From Cenarchaeum symbiont of Oopsacas minuta (GTDB taxonomy: Archaea; Thermoproteota; Nitrososphaeria; Nitrososphaerales; Nitrosopumilaceae): a stretch of 64,000 nt of DNA. Made by a program: the position numbers and the translations under genes. The stretch covers positions 62,001 to 126,000 of the forward strand of contig JAJIZT010000003.1 of assembly GCA_029948415.1 (NCBI GenBank), given 5' to 3'. The notes under the pieces are model-generated. The model worked only from the letters and a program-made list of their open reading frames with translations, was not told the DNA's origin and searched no databases. Shown piece by piece: positions 17,550 through 26,313 of this stretch (its first letter is position 1; each line of letters opens with the position of its first letter).

Positions 17550-17705
17550 ATGAAATTTCAACTTTTTAAATGTGAAAAATGTGTAGCGTATACTTTTAAA
17601 ACAATCTGTTCGCAGTGTGGTGGAGATACAAAGTTATCCCATCCTGCAAAGTATTCTCCTGATGATAAATATGCAAGATACCGCCTTGCAGAAAATTATG
17701 ACTAG
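17550..17705 (+). CDS. nop10: H/ACA ribonucleoprotein subunit aNop10
   Basis: A 51-residue protein beginning directly after the aIF2-alpha stop. It has the zinc ribbon of archaeal Nop10: FKCEKCVAYT, then CSQCGGDT (two CxxC pairs), followed by the HPAKYSPDDKYARYR linker and helix conserved in Nop10. It stabilises Cbf5 in the H/ACA pseudouridylation complex. Its last codons overlap the end of the convergent STT3 gene by about 4 nt. Confidence 0.93.
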   Translation: MKFQLFKCEKCVAYTFKTICSQCGGDTKLSHPAKYSPDDKYARYRLAENYD

Positions 17706-20350
17706 CGTAAAATCTCTATTTTTTCAACTATTGCATCATAAGCTTGTATTGGTTGATCATTATCCGTCGTATTTATAGCTCCGAGCCTATCTATAACATT
17801 TTGTCCACTAGTAACACGACCAAATACCGTATATTGTCCATCAAGCTGAGTAGAGTTTTCCAACATTATGAAAAATTGTGAGCCAGCACTGTTTACATCG
17901 TCAGTTCTTGCCATGGATATGGCATATTTTGTATGAGATAATTCATTATATTCAATATCTATATTATAACCTGGATCTCCAAATCCCCAAGCATCTCTTC
18001 CATAGTATTTTGTATTTGGATCTCCACCTTGTAGTATGTAATCTGGAATAATTCTGTGAAATAATGTATTGTCATAAACTCCTGCTTTTGTTAGATTTAC
18101 AAAGTTTTGTACCGTATTTGGAGCCGCATCTCGATCAAGCTCTATGATAAACTGTCCTAGGCTAGTTGTTACACGTGCAGTATTTTGTTCTACTTCTGAT
18201 AATTTTGGAGTAATTGTTGGAACGTAATCTTTGTTTACTTCGTATATTAGGACTGCTGTTATTATGCTATGATCTTCTCTAAATGAATCTGATACATATG
18301 CTAGTTTTAATGGCCCATCTCCTGTTGAGGGATATTTTATATCCTTGTGGTATATTCCCGTATATCCACTACGATAAGTGGGACTTTGGTCACCTGTCTG
18401 TTGATTATAGTATGTTGATATGGAAAATGGTATCATACTTCCCAATAATGTACTATCCCAAAAATAATCTGTTCCACTAAAACCGTCTCCATAGACATAT
18501 CTACGCAAATCTTCACCTCCAATTCTTATGAACCATACTTTTTTACTTTCATCTCCACCACCACGTAAAAAATAAAGTGGAGGTTCATCTTGTATTTTCT
18601 GCGCAACAATAAATATCGTAAAGTAATCAACACCCCAATCAGTTAATGTTTGCCAAGCTTCATCTGGATCACTAACCATAGTGCGACCAATTTTGGAAAT
18701 TTGTACAGTGCTCAACGTTCCGTTGTCTGCAAGAGTGGTTCTATCAGCCAATGTGGTTAACCAATAACCATAATCCCACCATGATCCTATTATGGCATCT
18801 TCTGGAGTGTTAGTTTTTATCCATTCAAATGTTTTTGGCCAGTCGTCATTGGTTATGCCCCAACTTGTTCCCCCGTTTAGTAGTGTGGGAGGACCTCTTG
18901 ATGAATTTGTCCAATTTCCATATACGGGTGTAAGTGTGGGAGTTATCAAAAGTGCTACAATAACTATGACAAAACCAATTTTTGCTACTTGATGAATATT
19001 GGAATGTTTCTTTGATATTCGAGGTTTGAACATCTCGGCACTAATGATAGCTATGGCTATTGACGCTAACGTTATAACTGCAAATGTTGCAAATAGTTCT
19101 AGTCTAATAAACGCTGAACTGATATAGGCACCTGTAATTGCTAATGTGAGTGAAAAAACTACCATATCGTATGAAATATTTGGCAAATATGTTTTGATTC
19201 TGTCTCTGTTTGCAAGCATAAACCAAGCTCCAATGCCAGCAAATATCAAAAGTACCGAAAAGAATGAAAAAGATTGTTGTATGGTGGTTGTGGCGTGTTC
19301 TGCTACGGATTGAACTAGAACATCATTTGATTTTAGAAAAGGATTGATTGCCGTTAGATATCTATAAGTTGGACTAGGCAAAAATTGGATTACTGTATTA
19401 GTCATAATTGCAGATATGCCAGCTATAAAAAATCCTGTGACTAGTAAAGATATGTTTCGCATATACTGTTTTGGCTGTTTTTTTTGCAAAATATTGGCTA
19501 GTATGATAAATATAGTTGGAGCTGCAATTGACAAACCGACAAAGCTTGTCAACTCTCTTACTCCACCACTTTCAAAGAATAACATACATGTAAACATAGA
19601 AATGGTAAACGTAGATGCTGCTACAGCAATAAACTTTAGGTCTTTTCTAATAAATGGCAGAGATAGGAAGAATAATCCTATTGGAATTATAAAAAATTGG
19701 ATTCCTCCCCATGCAGAAAGACCAAATGTTATGAAAACTCCTCCTAGAACAAGTTTTATTATTGATGTTTTTTTATTATTGGATTTTATACCACTTAGAA
19801 GAAAATACATTCCAATAACTCCATAAAAAAGTCCTAATGGCTCTGACTTGAACCAGCCTATTGTACCTCTGTTTATAATAGGAACTGAAATTGCAAAAAA
19901 CATGGATGCTAGCATACCTGCTGTTGTGCCACCGATGACGCGAACCATGGCAAAGACTGCAATTGAAGTAAGAGCTCCAAATATTAGTGGTAGTGGTATG
20001 AGAAAATCATATAACGGCATATTACCTCCAAATACAGTGTATAATCCAGCAGCAGTGTAGTGTAGCATTTCTTGTGAAGTAGCTGAAATATCTCGACCCG
20101 TCGGATACCACACTTTATCATCATGCCAATCTTTATACGCAAATACGCCGTTTTCAATTATGTAATCTGTTACCCTATAGTTGTAAAATGGATCAAATTC
20201 GTTCAACTCATAACCATATTCAAGCGGATATGAGCGTACCATGGCAGACATAGATACAGCTAGTGCAAGTACGGCTATAACTAACAAATGATGATAATAC
20301 ATTTCAAAAGATCCAATACTGCCAATCCGTTTATTACTGAACAATTGCAA
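17702..20350 (-). CDS. aglB: STT3/AglB oligosaccharyltransferase fused to a cyclophilin domain
   Basis: An 882-residue protein. Residues 20-480 are polytopic membrane domain with the STT3 lumenal loop FDPFYNYRVTDYI (metal-binding Asp) and a second loop with SEPLGLFYG. The soluble domain contains the STT3 hallmark SWWDYGYWL near residue 525. From about residue 725 to the end there is a complete cyclophilin-type peptidyl-prolyl isomerase: GQFIIELDRDAAPNTVQNFVNL, LFHRIIPDYILQGGDP, SQFFIML and YTVFGRV. The fusion would place an isomerase on the outer face beside the site where N-glycans are attached. The frame is continuous with no stop or shift at the junction. Confidence 0.92.
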   Translation of the reverse strand: MQLFSNKRIGSIGSFEMYYHHLLVIAVLALAVSMSAMVRSYPLEYGYELNEFDPFYNYRVTDYIIENGVFAYKDWHDDKVWYPTGRDISATSQEMLHYTAAGLYTVFGGNMPLYDFLIPLPLIFGALTSIAVFAMVRVIGGTTAGMLASMFFAISVPIINRGTIGWFKSEPLGLFYGVIGMYFLLSGIKSNNKKTSIIKLVLGGVFITFGLSAWGGIQFFIIPIGLFFLSLPFIRKDLKFIAVAASTFTISMFTCMLFFESGGVRELTSFVGLSIAAPTIFIILANILQKKQPKQYMRNISLLVTGFFIAGISAIMTNTVIQFLPSPTYRYLTAINPFLKSNDVLVQSVAEHATTTIQQSFSFFSVLLIFAGIGAWFMLANRDRIKTYLPNISYDMVVFSLTLAITGAYISSAFIRLELFATFAVITLASIAIAIISAEMFKPRISKKHSNIHQVAKIGFVIVIVALLITPTLTPVYGNWTNSSRGPPTLLNGGTSWGITNDDWPKTFEWIKTNTPEDAIIGSWWDYGYWLTTLADRTTLADNGTLSTVQISKIGRTMVSDPDEAWQTLTDWGVDYFTIFIVAQKIQDEPPLYFLRGGGDESKKVWFIRIGGEDLRRYVYGDGFSGTDYFWDSTLLGSMIPFSISTYYNQQTGDQSPTYRSGYTGIYHKDIKYPSTGDGPLKLAYVSDSFREDHSIITAVLIYEVNKDYVPTITPKLSEVEQNTARVTTSLGQFIIELDRDAAPNTVQNFVNLTKAGVYDNTLFHRIIPDYILQGGDPNTKYYGRDAWGFGDPGYNIDIEYNELSHTKYAISMARTDDVNSAGSQFFIMLENSTQLDGQYTVFGRVTSGQNVIDRLGAINTTDNDQPIQAYDAIVEKIEILR

Positions 20351-20616
20351 TAAATTGAAATTGCCAATTATTAACTTTTTAGTTTAAATTGACTCCGAAT
20401 AAAAAAATTCGCCAATAATCAAATACATTCTTCTATAAATTGGCAATATCAAATAGCATTCAAAACACAAATCTAGTTTTTTGAGAATGGTCAAGGCTAG
20501 AGAGACAAATCTAACATATGTCACATGAGTTAGATCATCGCCAATACGTGAAGATTATGACATAAAACATGACTTTTCCATCAATTTTTTGCTCTTTGAT
20601 ATGCAGTTTGTGATAA
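20351..20616. other. Intergenic region between aglB and the DUF354 gene
   Basis: AT-rich, with TTTAGTTTAAATTGACTCC as a possible aglB promoter on the minus strand. No open frame with recognisable motifs and no stable hairpin was seen. Confidence 0.35.
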
Positions 20617-21636
20617 TCACATCTGCATGGTTTTGAGTAGTACATCATATGGATCTTCCATATTGGATACTATGGTTTTGGCTCGTTTTTTATATTGTGA
20701 TCTTGATACAAGCATAAACTGTTGTATGGTGGAGATCATCTTTGATGGAGTTGATACTATCTTTAACAGTTTTTTTTGTACAAGAAAATCCAAAATTGCA
20801 TTATGAAATAGGTTCATACTTACACAAGGAATTCCCATCAGAGATGCTTCAGTAGTCATGGTGCCACCTGATCCTACAAACACATCGCATTTTTCTAAAA
20901 GTGCTTTTCCATCATATCTCATATCAATTATTCTTACTTTATTGCCCAATATTTTTGGCAAAGCTGTGATCTGTTCTTTATATCGTGCTAACACGATCAC
21001 ATTCTCTGATTCAAATTTTTTTACTATTGCTTTAATGATATGCATATAGCTAGTATTTGGCATATACGATGCTTGATCTTCTGGCATTCGTATCAAAATA
21101 ACTTTTTTTGATTTATCAATAGCAAAGTCTGTTTTGGTTGTTTTATGTTTTTTTATAAACGCTGCATCGATCGCATTATACTGAATTACGTTGCGTGGTT
21201 GAATGCCATATTTTGTGAACGATTTTTTTGTATACATGTTTGGAGTGAGAAGTTTGTCAGAGAAAGGAATTGTAAGTTTCATCTGTTTTTCTGCATATGG
21301 CATATCTGAAAATGCAATATGTTTTATTCCTAATCCAAATGCAACACGAGAAGCATCAGGAGAGCAAAAACTGATTAATAGATTTGGAGAAAATTTCTTT
21401 ATTTTTATTGCAAGTAGCTTCATCCTATCTATTGCCGCATCTAACTTACCTTCTTTTGTACTTCCACCATGACATCCTATAACGGTGATCTTGAAATTAT
21501 TGATCTTTGCTAGTGCTGTAACTTCTTTGTAATTTCGAGATGTACATAAAACCACATGTTTTTTTGATAGTTTTTTTACCATAGGTTGGAAAAATTTCAC
21601 TTCTTTTGGAGTAAGCACATCAATCCAAATTTTCAA
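20617..21636 (-). CDS. DUF354 family protein (GT-B glycosyltransferase-like)
   Basis: A 339-residue DUF354 protein, a family found in archaea and resembling UDP-GlcNAc 2-epimerase/GT-B folds. It begins KIWIDVLTPKEVKFFQPM, a family hallmark. Further motifs are LLISFCSPDASRVAFGLGI and IAFSDMPYA. The C-terminal CDVFVGSGGTMTTEASLMGIPCVSM segment is typical of nucleotide-sugar-binding GT-B domains. The specific reaction is unknown. It lies between the oligosaccharyltransferase and the GlcNAc-1-P transferase, which favours a role in lipid-linked glycan assembly. Confidence 0.82.
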   Translation of the reverse strand: MKIWIDVLTPKEVKFFQPMVKKLSKKHVVLCTSRNYKEVTALAKINNFKITVIGCHGGSTKEGKLDAAIDRMKLLAIKIKKFSPNLLISFCSPDASRVAFGLGIKHIAFSDMPYAEKQMKLTIPFSDKLLTPNMYTKKSFTKYGIQPRNVIQYNAIDAAFIKKHKTTKTDFAIDKSKKVILIRMPEDQASYMPNTSYMHIIKAIVKKFESENVIVLARYKEQITALPKILGNKVRIIDMRYDGKALLEKCDVFVGSGGTMTTEASLMGIPCVSMNLFHNAILDFLVQKKLLKIVSTPSKMISTIQQFMLVSRSQYKKRAKTIVSNMEDPYDVLLKTMQM

Positions 21637-21785
21637 ATCTGCATTAAAATTCTTACATGTTTAATTAAGTGTTAATGTTTAACATAAATCCGTATTATGG
21701 TACATGATAATTCATATGTGATCAACTATCCATTTGTACATAAATTGACAAATAACATAAAGTACTAGGAAATCATGCATAATGT

Positions 21786-22787
21786 ATGGATACTAGCTTG
21801 ATTATCAGCACAATTGTTTCATGCACTATTGCATTTGCTCTAGTGTACATAATCACTCCTCCTTTGATGAGATGGTTAAATCATAAAAAAATACAAGTGC
21901 CTGATGCACACGTGCCCGGTAATATCATGGTGGCGCGCCCGGGAGGACCTGCAATCGTAGCTGGCATTGTAACAGGGTGCATAGTATTGTATGTATTCTT
22001 GCAACAAGAATGGATACTTGCGGTGGCTATTACCACACTTGCAGCTTTTGCAGTGGGATTGATAGATGATCTGAAGAGATTAGGCGGATGGTTCAAACCA
22101 CTTGCACTTGCAGCTTCTGCTACACCGTTGATAATATTTGGTTCGTATGGACCAGATTTGACAGTTCCATTGTTTGGAACAATACATATTCCAATTTTGT
22201 ATAGCGGCGTTGCAATACTTGGGGTAGTATTGATGGGAAACACAATAAATTCTATAGACATCTTTAGTGGTTTGGCAAGTGCCTTTGTGGCGATCGCATC
22301 TGCTGCATTGATGATCTCTCTTCTCATACTTGGAAATTATGAAGTAGCAGCAGCTTCGGCAATTTTGACTGTATCATCTATTGCATATTATCGATTTCAT
22401 AGAATTCCGTGCAAGATATTTCCAGGAGATTCGGGAGCCCTTGCACTAGGTGTATCATATGGATCTATTGCAATATCTGGAGGTGTAGAGATCGTTGCTG
22501 TTATAGCCATGTTACCTGCGGTCATAAACTCATTTTTGTTTTTATCTGGAACAAAACGCATCATGGAGTACAAAGATGTAAAGAAAAAATCCACTGCTCT
22601 TACAGATGATTTCAAGATGATTGCTACTTTTGAAAAAGGAGCCGTTCCTTCATTGGTCAGCATAATACTTGCTAGAGGAAAACCAATGAGCGAAACACAA
22701 TTGGTGCGCGTAATATTGGGTCTTGCTGTAATTTCTGCCTGTATGGCGATAACCACCGCGGTCATGATGCTGGTGAAGGCACTATGA
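21786..22787 (+). CDS. UDP-GlcNAc:dolichyl-phosphate GlcNAc-1-phosphate transferase-like enzyme
   Basis: A 333-residue polytopic enzyme of the MraY/WecA/AglH family (GT family 4). It starts the lipid-linked glycan by transferring a HexNAc-1-phosphate to a polyprenyl phosphate. Family motifs are present: HVPGNIMVARPGGPAIVAG, FAVGLIDDLKRLGG (the aspartates that bind Mg2+), GNTINSIDIFSGLAS (the N-x-x-D-G-x-D equivalent) and KIFPGDSGALALG. About ten membrane segments are visible. Its TGA overlaps the ATG of the small membrane protein at 22784, so they are coupled. Confidence 0.9.
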   Translation: MDTSLIISTIVSCTIAFALVYIITPPLMRWLNHKKIQVPDAHVPGNIMVARPGGPAIVAGIVTGCIVLYVFLQQEWILAVAITTLAAFAVGLIDDLKRLGGWFKPLALAASATPLIIFGSYGPDLTVPLFGTIHIPILYSGVAILGVVLMGNTINSIDIFSGLASAFVAIASAALMISLLILGNYEVAAASAILTVSSIAYYRFHRIPCKIFPGDSGALALGVSYGSIAISGGVEIVAVIAMLPAVINSFLFLSGTKRIMEYKDVKKKSTALTDDFKMIATFEKGAVPSLVSIILARGKPMSETQLVRVILGLAVISACMAITTAVMMLVKAL

Positions 22788-23011
22788 CAGGCACGCGTAC
22801 AGTCATAATCTTTATGTTTTTCATGTGGGCTCTGATTCTTTTAGAAGGAGGAATAATAAAACATGCTATTGATTTTGCGGCAATTTCTGGATATGGGGAT
22901 ATTGGTAATTTAATAGTAAAATCTCTTCTTATCATAGGATTTGTTATAGTATGGATATTTGTTCTCTCAAAATTAAAAAATATTATTTTTAACAAACAAA
23001 TTTTGCGTTAA
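22784..23011 (+). CDS. Small two-helix membrane protein
   Basis: A 75-residue protein with two hydrophobic segments (IIFMFFMWALILLEGGII and IVKSLLIIGFVIVWIFVL) separated by a short polar loop, and a basic end. It overlaps the GlcNAc-1-P transferase by the ATGA quartet and has no promoter of its own, so it is translated with it. I do not recognise a family. A partner or regulator of the transferase is a guess from position only. Confidence 0.7.
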   Translation: MTGTRTVIIFMFFMWALILLEGGIIKHAIDFAAISGYGDIGNLIVKSLLIIGFVIVWIFVLSKLKNIIFNKQILR

Positions 23012-23059
23012 TGCATAATAAACAGATCGTTTAAACGTAATATGGGATATTTAACAAAC

Positions 23060-23920
23060 ATGAAATCTAATATAAAAATAGCAATTACTGGAGCAAATGG
23101 TTTTGTAGCAAAAAACTTGCGCAAAAGATTTAGAAATTTAAATGTGCAAACAATCTGTATAGCAAGAAAGAATTTTAAATCAAATTTTAATGAAACAAAG
23201 ATTATCTCACCTAAATATGATTCAAAAGATATCTTTTCTCTACTAAAAAATTGTACAACAATGATACATCTTGCAGGTTCTGGAGTACAGACTGTAGATT
23301 CTGATTATCGTACATCTAATGTAGAATTAACACAAAAAATGACGCATCTGTGTCACAAGGCTAGAATAAAACGATTCGTCTATAATAGTGGACTTGGCGT
23401 ATCAAAGCATTCGACATCTGGATACTTCATATCGAAATATCAAGCAGAGCAAGTTGTGCAAAAATCGGGTCTTGATTATGTGATATTTCGTCCTTCGTAC
23501 ATAATGGGAAAAGGTGATGCTCTGACTAGAAGCATAAAGATGCAAAAAAAGCAAGGTCGTATCATAGTTCCAGGTTCAGGCAAATATCGAATTCAACCAA
23601 TATACATCAAAGATGTTTGCAATATACTCTCTGATGCGGCCATCTTGAAAAGATATTCAAAAAAGATCCTAAATTTGGCAGGTCCTGACATAGTGACATT
23701 TCAAGATTTTGTAAAAAGAATAGGCGGGAAAAAATATCTCGTAAAAGCAAATCTAGAAGCTGAATATCGTCTTGCAACAAGAGGCACGGGAAGATTTAGT
23801 CTTGACGACCTGTGTATAATGATAGGTGACTATACGGGAAATATAAAACCACTTGAGAGATTATATGACTTACAATTGACTAGGTTTGATGCAATGTTAG
23901 ATGCCTGCGGCCTCTTGTAA
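23060..23920 (+). CDS. NAD-dependent epimerase-like protein (extended SDR)
   Basis: About 286 residues from the ATG at 23060; a second ATG 18 nt upstream is in frame. A GTTTAAAC element about 27 nt before 23060 favours the later start. The Rossmann motif [15 protein letters not shown] and the [11 protein letters not shown] segment are clear. The usual catalytic Tyr/Lys appears as [12 protein letters not shown]. The C-terminal part is shorter and less typical, so it may be an atypical SDR of the NmrA or complex-I-subunit type. Its last 24 nt overlap the end of the convergent metK. Confidence 0.75.
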   Translation: MKSNIKIAITGANGFVAKNLRKRFRNLNVQTICIARKNFKSNFNETKIISPKYDSKDIFSLLKNCTTMIHLAGSGVQTVDSDYRTSNVELTQKMTHLCHKARIKRFVYNSGLGVSKHSTSGYFISKYQAEQVVQKSGLDYVIFRPSYIMGKGDALTRSIKMQKKQGRIIVPGSGKYRIQPIYIKDVCNILSDAAILKRYSKKILNLAGPDIVTFQDFVKRIGGKKYLVKANLEAEYRLATRGTGRFSLDDLCIMIGDYTGNIKPLERLYDLQLTRFDAMLDACGLL

Positions 23921-25075
23921 TCTGTCTGCCATGTCTGTTTTTTCCCATGTGAACTCTTTCTCGATTCTACCAAAATGACCATAAGCTGACGTGACTTTGT
24001 ATATGGGTCTCTTTAAGTCAAGATGAGTAATTATTGCTAGTGGCCTCATGTCAAAATACTCTTTTACCAAATTCTCTATCTTTTCTTCTTTTATTTTTGC
24101 AGTACCGAATGTGTTTATCATAAGTGATACTGGTTCTGCTACTCCGATTGCATATGCTACCTGAACTTCACATCTGTTTGCAAGACCTGCTGCAACAATA
24201 TTTTTTGCAACATACCTGCACATGTAGCATGCCGATCTATCTACTTTTGAAGGATCCTTACCTGAAAAAGCACCACCGCCATGACGTCCATATCCTCCAT
24301 ATGTGTCTACAATGATCTTTCTACCAGTTAGCCCAGCATCTCCATGTGGACCTCCAATCTCAAATTTTCCAGTTGGATTTACATAAATCCTTATTCCATC
24401 GTGCCACCATTTGCCACAAACTGGTTTTATTACCTGCTCAGTTATAGTGCGTTCTATCTCTTGGCTTGTAACATTGGGTGCATGTTGCGTCGATATAACA
24501 ATTGCAGTTATACTCTCAGGCTGTCCACCTTTGTATTGTACGGTAACTTGGGATTTGCCATCGGGTCTGATCCAATCTACTTTGCCCAATTTGCGTATCT
24601 CTGTAAGTTTTTTGGTAAGCTTGTGAGCCATGATTATGGGTAGAGGCATCATCTCTTCTGTTTCATCAGTTGCATAACCAAACATCAGACCTTGATCTCC
24701 TGCACCCTGCTCTTTTGAAAGCGATGCTGTGACACCTTGACTAATATCCGGACTCTGTGAATGTAACCGTAATTCTATCTTGCACGTGTTTGCATCAAAT
24801 TTTAAATCCGCATTGTCATATCCTATCTCCCTGACTATCTTGCGTACCAAATCTTCCTGCTCTTTTAACCCTAGTTTTGTTTTTGAAGTTACTTCTCCTG
24901 CGACTGCTATAAAATCAGTCGTTACCATCGTCTCCACAGCTACTCTTGAATCTGGATCTGCTAGAAGATATTCATCCAAGAATGCATCAGATATCCTATC
25001 ACATATCTTGTCTGGATGACCTTCGGTTACAGATTCTGAGGTAAATAAGAAATCTTTAGCCATATGTAATGCCAC
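23897..25075 (-). CDS. metK: S-adenosylmethionine synthetase, bacterial/eukaryotic type
   Basis: A 392-residue MetK, making S-adenosylmethionine from methionine and ATP. It has the classical three-domain form: [36 protein letters not shown], the P-loop-like [20 protein letters not shown] with [17 protein letters not shown], and [15 protein letters not shown]. The MAT family usual in Euryarchaeota and Crenarchaeota is unrelated in sequence, so this gene probably came from bacteria. The start may be the internal ATG (MAKDFLF), four codons in. It lies 3 nt after the Sm gene, likely one transcript. Confidence 0.95.
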   Translation of the reverse strand: MALHMAKDFLFTSESVTEGHPDKICDRISDAFLDEYLLADPDSRVAVETMVTTDFIAVAGEVTSKTKLGLKEQEDLVRKIVREIGYDNADLKFDANTCKIELRLHSQSPDISQGVTASLSKEQGAGDQGLMFGYATDETEEMMPLPIIMAHKLTKKLTEIRKLGKVDWIRPDGKSQVTVQYKGGQPESITAIVISTQHAPNVTSQEIERTITEQVIKPVCGKWWHDGIRIYVNPTGKFEIGGPHGDAGLTGRKIIVDTYGGYGRHGGGAFSGKDPSKVDRSACYMCRYVAKNIVAAGLANRCEVQVAYAIGVAEPVSLMINTFGTAKIKEEKIENLVKEYFDMRPLAIITHLDLKRPIYKVTSAYGHFGRIEKEFTWEKTDMADRLQEAAGI

Positions 25076-25078
25076 ACA

Positions 25079-25321
25079 TTACAGATCATCTTCAAGCTTA
25101 ACAAAAAGAACGTTATTTCCACGCAGTATGACCTGACCAAACTTTTCTGCAACTTTGCCACCATGCATCTCCTCAGCTTCGGTCATTATGAGATTCATAT
25201 ACATATCGACACTCTCCATCTTTCCTTTGTACTCTATCTCGTTTTTGAGACGTACTGTAACATACTTTGAGGTATTTTTTTGCAAAGTTGTTAATGGTCT
25301 TTTTACTGCTGACTGTGACAT
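25079..25321 (-). CDS. Sm-like (LSm) archaeal protein
   Basis: About 80 residues from the ATG at 25321; the frame is open four codons further. The Sm1 motif (KYVTVRLKNEIEYKGKMESVDMYMNLIMTEA) and the Sm2 motif (VILRGNNVLFVKL) are complete. Archaeal Sm proteins form heptameric rings that bind U-rich RNA. The gene runs into metK with 3 nt between them, suggesting co-transcription. It is divergent from the RadB-like gene. Confidence 0.93.
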   Translation of the reverse strand: MSQSAVKRPLTTLQKNTSKYVTVRLKNEIEYKGKMESVDMYMNLIMTEAEEMHGGKVAEKFGQVILRGNNVLFVKLEDDL

Positions 25322-25362
25322 TAGATGATCCAACCGCCATATTCTAGGATAAAAGCCTTGCC

Positions 25363-26103
25363 TTGATTTTAATTGAATATTACGTATTTAACACAAGATT
25401 GGAAAAGATTCATTTAATTTCAACATGTAAAATTATACAAACGTCAATTTTGATATCTTCAGGAATACGCCAAGTGGACAAAATACTACGTGGGGGCATA
25501 CGTGCAGGAACCATAACTGATATCTTTGGATCTGCTGGATCTGGAAAAACACAGCTTGCCATGCAGTTTTGCGTAAATGCTGCATCCGACGGTGGCAATG
25601 TAATATATCATGATACCTCTGGACATTTTAGGCCTGAACGTATTGTACAAATGGCTAGAGATGATTCACAACTACTCGAGCGCATCAAAGTATATTCTAC
25701 AATTAACACATCAGAACAGATATCTGCACTCTCGACAATATGTAAAGGAACTACACTAGCAGTAGTGGATGCTGTTACAGATCTTTTTTCATTTGAATAC
25801 AAACAAATGTCTATGATGCGTGAGAAAAACGTACGATTCATGAGGTATATGCATAAACTTACCGAAATCTCATACGAGTACAATATTCCAATTGTAATCA
25901 CAAATATGGTGAGAAATTCAAAAGATCGTATATTTGAAAACATGAATGGAGCAACAAGTCCGTTTACACACGTTAAAATCCAATTGTTTGAGAGGGTGGC
26001 AAGCAACGTTCCACGCCGTGGCACCGTTGAAACTGTAAACGGCAAATATGAATTCGAATACGAGATCTCCAAAAAAGGAGTCTTTGACGCACGTGCGCCA
26101 TAG
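25363..26103 (+). CDS. RadB/KaiC-like RecA-superfamily ATPase
   Basis: Up to 246 residues. The family core starts at SSGIRQVDKILRGGIRAGTITDIFG and carries Walker A GSAGSGKTQLAMQFCV and a Walker B strand TLAVVDAVTDLF. Later segments (YNIPIVITNMVRN) fit RadB, the short RadA paralogue without the N-terminal helix-hairpin-helix domain. RadB proteins assist recombination and can bind DNA. The upstream frame has no ATG. A TTG at 25363 gives the longest product, but a TTG at 25450, directly before the conserved core, is also plausible. It is followed by a helicase and RPA, a repair-flavoured neighbourhood. Confidence 0.78.
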   Translation: MILIEYYVFNTRLEKIHLISTCKIIQTSILISSGIRQVDKILRGGIRAGTITDIFGSAGSGKTQLAMQFCVNAASDGGNVIYHDTSGHFRPERIVQMARDDSQLLERIKVYSTINTSEQISALSTICKGTTLAVVDAVTDLFSFEYKQMSMMREKNVRFMRYMHKLTEISYEYNIPIVITNMVRNSKDRIFENMNGATSPFTHVKIQLFERVASNVPRRGTVETVNGKYEFEYEISKKGVFDARAP

Positions 26104-26157
26104 ACTATTGCATCTTTATATCAGGCACATATTAGAATCCCAATCTTTTTAACCACT

Positions 26158-26313
26158 ATGAATAAAGTACATATATTGGTAAACTACTTTGATTCGATCT
26201 CAACTCTCGTGGTGGCAATGTTCGCCATCGGTATAGTTGGAGTAATGGTATATGAGAGGGCAAGATTGAGAATGCCGAATGCAAAAACAAACGACGACAA
26301 AAAAAGCTCTTGA
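26158..26313 (+). CDS. Membrane microprotein overlapping the helicase start
   Basis: A 51-residue frame starting at an ATG that follows CTTTTTAACCAC. One hydrophobic segment (STLVVAMFAIGIVGVMVYE) is followed by a basic, polar tail (RARLRMPNAKTNDDKKSS). It overlaps the helicase gene by 35 nt in another frame. Start context, length and an amphipathic tail make it look real, but no family is recognised. Confidence 0.5.
   Translation: MNKVHILVNYFDSISTLVVAMFAIGIVGVMVYERARLRMPNAKTNDDKKSS

Noticed and set aside
18283-20060. Several forward frames of 65-136 codons inside the STT3-cyclophilin gene
   Set aside because: All are shadows of the continuous 882-codon minus-strand gene.
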